Assembly: GCA_946538475.1 (NCBI GenBank)
Contig: CAMNGN010000032.1
Location: forward strand, 1-15,084
DNA length: 15,084 bases
Direction: 5' to 3'
Origin: an uncultured Blautia sp.
GTDB taxonomy: Bacteria; Bacillota; Clostridia; Lachnospirales; Lachnospiraceae
Positions within the stretch are counted from its first letter, which is position 1; every line of letters starts with the position of its first letter. The translations under genes and the position numbers were made by a program. Positions 1 through 5,886 of the stretch are shown here, one piece after another. The notes under the pieces were generated by a model. It did no database searches, was not told where the DNA came from, and saw only the letters and a program-made list of their open reading frames with translations.

Positions 1-565
1 GCTTCTCGAAATCAAAGTCTGCCGGGAAGGGAAGAGCATCCTCCTCCAGAATATCCGGACGCTTCAAGATCCGGTCTAAGCGGAACGTCCCGACCCTCTT
101 ACTGTCGAACACACCGACCATGTAATAGAAATCGCCGTTCCAGACCAGCTTATGAGGGCTGAAGATCCACGGCTTTCCATCGTTGCGCAGCTTCGGCTCC
201 TTCCGGACATCGTACTTGAAGTACAGGAAGGAGATCTTCTTCCCGGCATTGATGGCCTCGTTGATGCCGTCAATAATCAGGTAAATGCTCTCGTTGTCGT
301 ATTTGATCCGGTCCTCGGCAGAGATATTCCGCCTCAGCTGCTCCGCCTGGTTCCGGCCAGCCAGCTTCGCAAGCTTGGCCACCAGCTCCTCGCTTTTCTT
401 TTTGGTGATAAACCTGGAGGATTCCACTGCATCGATCAGCAGCTTAATCTCTGCGATGTCGTACTCGCGGCTGATCAGGTTATAGCGCTTCTGGGAGGAC
501 ATCACTTCCTGAATCTCCATGCCAAAAGAGCGCAGAGCTGCGACATCAAGCAGCAAAACCGGAGC
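1..565 (-). pseudogene. WYL-domain transcriptional regulator, 5'-truncated and cut by the window edge
   Basis: The minus-strand frame is open from the left edge to a TGA stop at 566-568 and encodes about 188 residues. Recognisable elements are ALRSFGMEIQ, the run KRYNLISREYDIAEIKLLID, FITKKKSEELVAKL, and a WYL core including YLIIDGINEAI, ISFLYFKYDVRKEPK, FSPHKLVWNGDFYYMVG and FRLDRI. Family members (YafY/WYL regulators) begin with a winged HTH of roughly 60 residues ending in something like IYDDIEALRSFG. Here homology stops at about position 548 and the stop codon follows within a few codons, so the DNA-binding domain is missing. The first in-frame ATG (518-520) has no ribosome-binding site. 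The C-terminus lies beyond position 1. The likely reading is a pseudogene remnant; an assembly junction is the alternative. The WYL identity is fairly secure; the cause of truncation is inferred. Confidence 0.75.
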
Positions 566-614
566 TCAAAAAATGAGATCAAACGGACTTCTTACGCTCT
601 GTCATTTTGGAAAG

Positions 615-651
615 AAAAAACCCCGGAAACGTTGAATTTCCAGGGTTTTTT
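615..651 (-). terminator. Intrinsic terminator of the rplM-rpsI operon
   Basis: The arms 616-629 (AAAAACCCCGGAAA) and 637-650 (TTTCCAGGGTTTTT) pair with one C-A mismatch around a 7-nt loop. On the minus strand the hairpin lies 20 nt after the rpsI stop and ends in a U run. The A/T tracts on both sides mean it could also stop transcription from the other direction. Confidence 0.85.
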
Positions 652-670
652 GCATGTCTCTTGGTCTCGA

Positions 671-1063
671 TTATCTCTTCGAGAACTGCGGTGCGCGACG
701 AGCTGCCTTGAGGCCGTATTTCTTACGCTCTTTCATACGCGGATCACGTGTAAGGTATCCTGCAGATTTGAGGATAGGTCTGTACTCTGCATCCACTTCC
801 AGAAGAGCTCTTGCAATACCGTGACGAACTGCACCGGCCTGTCCTGTGTAGCCGCCGCCTTTAACGTTTACAAGAATGTCATATTTGCCGTCTGTCTCGG
901 TTGCTACGAGCGGCTGACGAACGATAACTTTCAGAGTATCCAGTCCGAAATACTCGTCGATATCTCTTTTATTGACGGTAATCTTACCGGTACCGGGGGT
1001 AAGATAAACTCTTGCGATCGATTTTTTTCTTCTTCCTGTTCCGTAGAATTTTGTACCAGCCAA
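671..1063 (-). CDS. rpsI: 30S ribosomal protein S9 (uS9)
   Basis: This 130-residue protein is the full length expected for bacterial S9. It shows the family landmarks YGTGRRKKSIARVYL at residues 7-21, a central GGGYTGQAGAVRHGIARAL, DPRMKERKKYG, and the C-terminal tail ending SKR, which reaches the P-site tRNA in the 30S subunit. The start codon is TTG (1061-1063). An in-frame TAG two codons upstream (1070-1072) leaves no earlier start, and AGGAGG sits 9 nt ahead. The gene follows rplM by 17 nt, so the two are cotranscribed and its ribosome-binding site lies in that gap. A terminator follows at 615-651. Identification is certain; the TTG start is well supported by the sequence. Confidence 0.98.
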   Translation of the reverse strand: MAGTKFYGTGRRKKSIARVYLTPGTGKITVNKRDIDEYFGLDTLKVIVRQPLVATETDGKYDILVNVKGGGYTGQAGAVRHGIARALLEVDAEYRPILKSAGYLTRDPRMKERKKYGLKAARRAPQFSKR

Positions 1064-1080
1064 TGCTTTCTACCTCCTAA

Positions 1081-1509
1081 TCAAAATGTAAGAACTTCAG
1101 GCTTCTGAGCTGCATGTTTGTGCTCCGGTCCTGCATATACGAAAAGTTTCTTGTACATTTCTCTTCCAAGAGGTCCTTTCGGAAGCATGCCCTTGACTGC
1201 AAGCTCAATAACCTTCTCAGGTTTTTTTGCAAGCATCTCTTTAAGTGTGGTCTCTTTCATTCCGCCTACATACTCGGAATGTCTGTAATAGATCTTCTGC
1301 TGCAGCTTCTTGCCGGTAACTTTGATCTTGTCTGCGTTGACTACGATTACATAGTCGCCTGTATCTACAAACGGAGTGAACTCAGGTTTGTTTTTTCCTC
1401 TGAGTACAGAGGCAATGCCTGATGCAAGACGGCCGAGAGTGCAGCCTTCTGCATCTACGACATACCATTTTCTCTCAATTTTATCCGGATTTGCCATATA
1501 GGTTTTCAT
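1081..1509 (-). CDS. rplM: 50S ribosomal protein L13 (uL13)
   Basis: This 142-residue protein matches bacterial L13 along its whole length. Landmarks are RKWYVVDAEGCTLGRLAS near residues 14-31, FTPFVDTGDYVIVVNADKI, YYRHSEYVGGMKETTL and AVKGMLPKGPLGREMYKKLFVYAGPEHKH. L13 is an early-assembly protein of the large subunit. The start is ATG with GGGAGG 7 nt upstream. It is the first gene of an rplM-rpsI operon driven by a strong promoter at 1679-1707, and the roughly 160-nt leader carries a stem whose 3' arm ends 4 nt before the ribosome-binding site. In many Bacillota truA and the ECF genes precede rplM, as here, but the long palindrome and this new promoter separate the units. Confidence 0.98.
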   Translation of the reverse strand: MKTYMANPDKIERKWYVVDAEGCTLGRLASGIASVLRGKNKPEFTPFVDTGDYVIVVNADKIKVTGKKLQQKIYYRHSEYVGGMKETTLKEMLAKKPEKVIELAVKGMLPKGPLGREMYKKLFVYAGPEHKHAAQKPEVLTF

Positions 1510-1672
1510 GGTCTAACCTCCCAAATGTCAGTCGATAAGTCTCTTAAGCAGGCATATGTCTGCCGAAAAAATCATAAAAAGCAACCGATGCACTCTCGCG
1601 GAAATGTCCGAAACCGCTTATCGTACTGACTGCCGGGGCTTTGGCCTTCAGTGCGTGCGCACCATGTCACAG
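1510..1672 (-). promoter_or_regulatory. rplM 5' leader RNA, probable L13 autoregulatory leader
   Basis: Between the predicted transcription start (about 1672) and the L13 ATG there are about 160 nt with no ORF of note. The RNA segments GTCAGTACGATAAG (1630-1617) and CTTATCGACTGAC (1539-1527) pair as a 13-bp stem with a single bulged A. The 3' arm ends 4 nt before the GGGAGG ribosome-binding site. Inside the enclosed region are small hairpins such as CGGA-CATT-TCCG. Bacillota L13 operons are known to carry a structured leader (the L13_leader family) thought to bind L13 and repress its own translation. Whether this matches that family needs a covariance-model search; the stem itself is directly visible. 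Confidence 0.6.
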
Positions 1673-1678
1673 TTGTTT

Positions 1679-1707
1679 ATTATATAATATTGTCAAACCA
1701 CTGTCAA
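1679..1707 (-). promoter_or_regulatory. SigA promoter for rplM-rpsI
   Basis: On the minus strand a consensus -35 TTGACA (1707-1702) and a consensus -10 TATAAT (1684-1679) are separated by exactly 17 nt. Transcription should start near 1672. The match is perfect at both hexamers, as expected for a highly expressed ribosomal operon. Confidence 0.88.
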
Positions 1708-1733
1708 CGATAACTTTCCACAAATTTTTGTCA

Positions 1734-1819
1734 ATGGTGGGTCAATGGGGACGTTTCTAAATGACCCATTTTTGTTCGCAAAAATGGGTCATTTAGAAAC
1801 GTCCCCATTGACCCACCAT
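1734..1819. repeat. Perfect 41-bp inverted repeat with a 4-nt loop (REP/MITE-like palindrome)
   Basis: Bases 1734-1774 and 1779-1819 are exact reverse complements over 41 bp, separated only by TTCG (1775-1778). Each arm itself contains a shorter hairpin: TGGGTCA (1738-1744) with TGACCCA (1762-1768), and TGGGTCA (1785-1791) with TGACCCA (1809-1815), around a core containing GGGGACG. The element shares its last base with the truA stop codon (1819-1821) and lies 27 nt upstream of the rplM -35 box. There is no U tract after it on either strand, so it is not a classical terminator, although it would form a very stable RNA 3' end for the truA transcript. The nested organisation recalls REP elements mobilised by RAYT/Y1 transposases; that link is inferred from memory. 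No transposase lies in the window. Confidence 0.9.
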
Positions 1820-2556
1820 CATTCGTATCGAATCCCGATCAGTGTCAGCCCGCACGCCGGAGCGGTCGGCCCCGCCGCCGCGCGGTCGCAGGCTTCGACG
1901 ATCGACTTCATTCTCTCGGGCGGATACTGACCGTTTCCGATCTCGATCAGCGTTCCCGCAATGATCCTTACCATATTATATAAGAAGCCTGTCCCCGAGA
2001 TCCGGATAGTTATGATATCGCCGTCCCGCTCCACCGTCGCAGAGGTGATCGTTCTTATCGTCGATCTGACCTGTGCTCCGGAGCCGCAGAAGCTGGCAAA
2101 GTCATGTCTTCCGATGAGAAAGGACGTCGCCTCTCTCATCATGTTCACATCCAGTTTGTAATGATAAAAGTAGGAGTACAGCCTTTCTGTCGGCACAGGA
2201 AATGTCCTGTTGAGAATGCGATACTCGTATGTTTTTTCGCTGTCCGTATAGCGCGGATGGAAATCAGGCTCCACCTCCTCGGACAGCTGGATGCGGATAT
2301 CCTCGGGCAGAGACTGGTTAAGCGCAAACGAGATCTTTTCCCCGGGTATTCTGGTGTTCGTGTCGAAAACGCACACATTGCCCAGGGCGTGCACTCCCGC
2401 ATCCGTCCTGCTCGCACCCATCACCTCGATCTTCTCACCCAGCAGTTCCGAGAGACACTTGTTCAGGACTCCCTGGATCGTGATCCCGTTGGGCTGGATC
2501 TGCCATCCGCAGTAATTGGTGCCGTCATAAGCGACGACCATACCGATCCTCTTCAA
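1819..2556 (-). CDS. truA: tRNA pseudouridine(38-40) synthase TruA
   Basis: The 245-residue protein has the expected TruA length. It carries the catalytic motif ASRTDAGVHA with the nucleophile Asp52, plus GWQIQPNGITIQGVL, FHPRYTDSEKTYEYRI, GRHDFASFCGSG and the C-terminal FLYNMVRIIAGTLIEIG. TruA converts uridines 38-40 of the tRNA anticodon arm to pseudouridine. The start codon is TTG (2554-2556) with GGAGG 7 nt upstream, and the second Met (residue 6) has no ribosome-binding site. It follows ecfT after a 69-nt gap with no separate promoter that I can see, so it is probably the last gene of the tig-to-truA series. Its stop codon abuts the long palindrome at 1734-1819. Confidence 0.96.
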   Translation of the reverse strand: MKRIGMVVAYDGTNYCGWQIQPNGITIQGVLNKCLSELLGEKIEVMGASRTDAGVHALGNVCVFDTNTRIPGEKISFALNQSLPEDIRIQLSEEVEPDFHPRYTDSEKTYEYRILNRTFPVPTERLYSYFYHYKLDVNMMREATSFLIGRHDFASFCGSGAQVRSTIRTITSATVERDGDIITIRISGTGFLYNMVRIIAGTLIEIGNGQYPPERMKSIVEACDRAAAGPTAPACGLTLIGIRYE

Positions 2557-2625
2557 TAGACAACCTCCATCCGATCAATAAAAAGCAGCCTGCCGTCAGA
2601 CATCGCAAACGCCGGCGGGTTCCTC

Positions 2626-3429
2626 TCAGATCCCCAGAACGCGAAAAGCGATCGCCACGGCAAAATATATAAACAGTACAATATAAGCGAGCCGGTCGAT
2701 CCCCTGATACCGCAGCGGTTTCATCTGCGTGCGGTGCTCTCCTCCGTGGTAGCATCTCGCCTCCATGGCCAGCGCCAGGTCATTCGCTCTTCGGAATGCC
2801 GAGATGAACAGCGGCACCAGCAGCGGGATCATGTTCTTCGCTTTTTGTATGATATTTCCGGTCTCAAAGTCGGCTCCGCGGGCGATCTGCGCCTTCATGA
2901 TCTTGTCCGTCTCTTCCAGCAGGATCGGAATAAACCTCAGCGCGATCGACATCATCATGGAGATCTCGTGGACCGGCACATGTATTTTATTCAGCGGCCG
3001 AAGCAGCCGTTCCAGACCATCCGTCAGCTGATTCGGGGTGGTCGTCAGGGTCATCAGCGATGAACCGATCACCAGATAGATCAGACGGATCGCCATTCTC
3101 CCCGCCAGGATCAGGCCTTCTTTTGTCACCCGGATCACCCACCACGACCACAGCACTTCACCGGGGGTGAAGATGATGTTGAAGAACATGGTAAAGATGA
3201 GGATGACGAATATCGCCTTAAGTCCTTTGAAAATAAACTTGAGCGGGATCTTCGAGAGCCATATTATCGCGCCGAGGAACAGTGTGGCCACGGCATATCC
3301 CGGAATCGTCCTGAACAGGAACACCGAGATGATAAACAGGAGCGTTCCCACAAGTTTTGTCCGCGGGTCCAGTCTGTGAAGCACAGAATCCGCCGGATAA
3401 TATTGTCCTACCGTGATATCTCTGATCAT
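2626..3429 (-). CDS. ecfT: Energy-coupling factor transporter transmembrane protein EcfT
   Basis: This 267-residue membrane protein has about five hydrophobic segments (roughly 26-41, 44-60, 72-88, 112-130 and 245-265). It carries the two coupling-helix signatures of EcfT: AQIARGADFETG (Ala-Arg-Gly at 183-185) and AMEARCYHGG (Ala-Arg-Cys at 224-226). EcfT is the scaffold that transmits ATP hydrolysis from EcfA to interchangeable substrate-binding S components for vitamins and metal ions. Its ATG overlaps the ecfA stop by 4 bp (ATGA), so the two are translationally coupled. No S component is encoded nearby, which fits a group II ECF module serving S proteins encoded elsewhere. The function as a class is secure; the substrates cannot be told from this locus. 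Confidence 0.96.
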   Translation of the reverse strand: MIRDITVGQYYPADSVLHRLDPRTKLVGTLLFIISVFLFRTIPGYAVATLFLGAIIWLSKIPLKFIFKGLKAIFVILIFTMFFNIIFTPGEVLWSWWVIRVTKEGLILAGRMAIRLIYLVIGSSLMTLTTTPNQLTDGLERLLRPLNKIHVPVHEISMMMSIALRFIPILLEETDKIMKAQIARGADFETGNIIQKAKNMIPLLVPLFISAFRRANDLALAMEARCYHGGEHRTQMKPLRYQGIDRLAYIVLFIYFAVAIAFRVLGI

Positions 3430-5279
3430 TTCTCGCCACCTCCCGTCAAGGCAGCGTCTCCTGCGCCTGTACCCGTCAAAGCCCTGAGGATCTCATCCCT
3501 CGCATCTTCCACGGTACCGGCAGACGTATCCACCTTAAGGCCGCTGTCCTTCAGATCGTGCAGAATATAGGTGACCTGAGGTGCGGAAAGGCCCATGCTC
3601 TCCAGTTCGCTGTAGTGTGTAAACACCTTTTCGGGTGTGTCATCATAGACGACCTTTCCTTCGTTCATCACGATCAGCCGCTCAGCATAACGGGCGATGT
3701 CTTCCATACTGTGCGAGACAAGGATCACCGTGATGCCTCTCTCTTTGTGAAGCAGCGCGATCTGATCCAGAATATCGTCTCTGCCGCGGGGGTCGAGTCC
3801 CGCCGTAGGCTCATCCAGAATGAGGATCTTTGGGTTCATGGCAAGGACCCCGGCGATCGCAGCTCTTTTCTTCTGTCCGCCCGAGAGTTCGAACGGCGAT
3901 CTTAAAAAGCGTTTTTCTTTGAAGCCCACCTGGAGAAGCGCCTTCTTAGCTTCTACCTCCGCTTCTTCCCTGCTGAGTCCCTGATTCATCGGACCGAAGC
4001 AGACGTCCGACAGCACATCGCTCTCGAACAGCTGATATTCCGGATACTGGAAAGCCAGGCCCACCTCGCTCCGCAGTGCTTTACGATTATATTTTTCCGC
4101 CCAGATATCTTCACCTTTATATCTGATCACTCCGGAAGTAGGCTTTATGAGCGCGTTCAGATGCTGGATCAGCGTCGATTTTCCGCTCCCGGTATGTCCG
4201 ATGATCCCGATGAACTGCCCGTTTGGTATCTCCAGATTGATATCATTAAGCGCCTTCACTTCAAAGGCCGTTCCTTCGCTGTATACATAGTTTACGTTTT
4301 CCAGCGTCATCGCGGGTTTATCGTCACGGCCTCCGTTCTCTCCGGGCTGTACCGAAAGATCTTCCGCACCCGGAGCAGCCAATCCCTTCCCGCTGTCCGG
4401 CAACACCAAATTACCGGTCTTTTCGTCTTTCATGGCAGACTTCAGCGCGGCTTTCAGTTCATCCGATGTAAGGATTCCTTCCGGGATATCAAGCCCCGCT
4501 TTTCGCAGTTCGTGTCCGAGAAGCGTGACCTGCGGCACATCAAGCCGCAGCTCCTTCAGTTTTTCCACCTGTGAGAAAACCTCCCGCGGTGTACCCTGCA
4601 GCACGATACTGCCGTTCTCCATCACATAGACGCGGTTCGCGCGGATCACTTCTTCCATATAATGCGTGATCAGTATGACGGTCACTTTCTCGGTACGGTT
4701 GAGTTCCGTGACCGCATCCAGCACTTCCCGCCGTCCGACCGGGTCAAGCATGGCCGTCGGCTCATCGAGAACGATGCACTTCGGCCGCATGGCCATCACA
4801 CCGGCGATAGCAACCCTCTGCTTCTGTCCGCCCGAGAGACGGTTCGGAGAGTGGGTCCTGTAGGCAGTCATCCCTGTCTTTTTGAGGCTTTCATCCACAC
4901 GCTTCCATATCTTCTCGGTGGGAACGCCCATATTTTCGGGACCGAATCCCACATCTTCCTCAACGACACTCGCGATGATCTGATTGTCGGGGTTCTGGAA
5001 GACCATGCCCGCCTTCTTGCGCAGCTTCCACAGTTCAGGCTCCTGTTTAGTGTCCGTCCCGTCCACCCAGAGCGTGCCCTCCGTAGGAAGAAGAAGCGCA
5101 TTGATATGCTTGGCCAGGGTGGATTTTCCGGAGCCGTTATGGCCCAGGATCGCGATAAACTCGCCTTCTTCTATATCCAGGTCAACATCGTTGACCGCGC
5201 GGTAAGACTCCGTAGGATTTCCGTCATCGTCGTATTTAAGATAGTCAAACGCCAGTTTCAGCGCCTTGATTATTCCCAT
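3426..5279 (-). CDS. ecfA: Fused EcfA1-EcfA2 ATPase of the energy-coupling factor transporter
   Basis: This 617-residue protein contains two complete ABC ATPases in one chain. The first half has Walker A GHNGSGKST (46-54), Q-loop FQNPDNQ (94-100), signature LSGGQKQR (148-155), Walker B ending LDEP (171-174) and switch His206. The second half has GHTGSGKST (361-369), FQYPEYQ (410-416), LSGGQKKR (465-472), LDEP (488-491) and His523. Both halves carry the EcfA C-terminal element (LDVPQVTLLGHELRKAGL near 246-263; LSAPQVTYILHDL near 564-576). A linker rich in Gly, Asp and Lys spans about 281-323. The halves match EcfA1 then EcfA2, which are usually separate adjacent genes. The start is ATG with GGAGG 6 nt upstream, lying inside the 3' end of engB. 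There is no sign of a stop or frameshift in the linker. Confidence 0.95.
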   Translation of the reverse strand: MGIIKALKLAFDYLKYDDDGNPTESYRAVNDVDLDIEEGEFIAILGHNGSGKSTLAKHINALLLPTEGTLWVDGTDTKQEPELWKLRKKAGMVFQNPDNQIIASVVEEDVGFGPENMGVPTEKIWKRVDESLKKTGMTAYRTHSPNRLSGGQKQRVAIAGVMAMRPKCIVLDEPTAMLDPVGRREVLDAVTELNRTEKVTVILITHYMEEVIRANRVYVMENGSIVLQGTPREVFSQVEKLKELRLDVPQVTLLGHELRKAGLDIPEGILTSDELKAALKSAMKDEKTGNLVLPDSGKGLAAPGAEDLSVQPGENGGRDDKPAMTLENVNYVYSEGTAFEVKALNDINLEIPNGQFIGIIGHTGSGKSTLIQHLNALIKPTSGVIRYKGEDIWAEKYNRKALRSEVGLAFQYPEYQLFESDVLSDVCFGPMNQGLSREEAEVEAKKALLQVGFKEKRFLRSPFELSGGQKKRAAIAGVLAMNPKILILDEPTAGLDPRGRDDILDQIALLHKERGITVILVSHSMEDIARYAERLIVMNEGKVVYDDTPEKVFTHYSELESMGLSAPQVTYILHDLKDSGLKVDTSAGTVEDARDEILRALTGTGAGDAALTGGGEK

Positions 5280-5886
5280 TCTCTTCCTCCACGACCGCCG
5301 ATACGGCGGTCAGCTCGTCGATCTTCTGCCATATCTCCTCTCTTCCCTCCTTTGTGAGAGAAGAATAGGGGATGAGTACGGTATCCTGCGGAAGCGAAAG
5401 TCCCTGTCTGATCACCTTAAGCGCTTTGGGGATCTGACTCCGTTTCAGTTTGTCCGCCTTGGTACAGATCACGATCGGCCGATATCCGTTGCCGACGATC
5501 CAGTCGTACATCTGATGATCGTTTGCATTTGGCTCGTGACGGATATCCACGAGCAGAAAGACCGCTTTGAGGTCCTTCGATGTATGCAGATAGCGTTCGA
5601 TCATCTGTCCCCAGGATCTTTTTACCGATTCCGAGGTCTTCGCATAACCGTAGCCCGGCAGATCTACCAGAAAGATGCTGTCATTGATATTATAAAAATT
5701 GATCGTCTGCGTCTTTCCCGGCTGCGAGCTGGTTCTTGCCAGAGATTTTCTGTTGACCAGCCCGTTGATCAGCGAAGATTTTCCTACGTTCGATTTTCCC
5801 GCAAAAGCGACCTCCGGCCTGTCCGTTTTGGGCAGCTTGCCGGTGACCCCGCATACAATATCGAGTGAGACCTTTTTGATTACCAT
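5245..5886 (-). CDS. engB: Ribosome biogenesis GTPase EngB (YihA/YsxC)
   Basis: The 213-residue TRAFAC GTPase shows G1 GKSNVGKSS (30-38), G3 DLPG (75-78), G4 TKAD (142-145) and G5 near YSS (174-176), plus the EngB-typical SQPGKTQTINFY and LPGYGYAK. EngB is needed for late assembly of the 50S subunit. Its ATG shares one base with the lon stop codon (TAATG, 5884-5888) and GGAGG lies 10 nt upstream, so it is translationally coupled to lon, a common arrangement. The C-terminal tail after about residue 195 (TAVSAVVEEENGNNQGAETGV) looks like a low-complexity extension and overlaps the start of the fused ecfA gene by 35 nt. Identification is secure. Confidence 0.97.
   Translation of the reverse strand: MVIKKVSLDIVCGVTGKLPKTDRPEVAFAGKSNVGKSSLINGLVNRKSLARTSSQPGKTQTINFYNINDSIFLVDLPGYGYAKTSESVKRSWGQMIERYLHTSKDLKAVFLLVDIRHEPNANDHQMYDWIVGNGYRPIVICTKADKLKRSQIPKALKVIRQGLSLPQDTVLIPYSSLTKEGREEIWQKIDELTAVSAVVEEENGNNQGAETGV

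Noticed and set aside
152..1108. Plus-strand 318-codon open frame from the WYL remnant through rpsI
   Set aside because: It runs through a strong terminator hairpin and antisense to S9 and WYL coding sequence; its product is low in recognisable structure.
1691..1696. Second TTGACA box upstream of rplM
   Set aside because: It is only 6 nt from the TATAAT and so cannot act as its -35; the outer TTGACA has the exact 17-nt spacing.
1745..1930. Small plus-strand ORF starting inside the palindrome
   Set aside because: It consists of the palindrome's right half and antisense truA sequence, without a ribosome-binding site.
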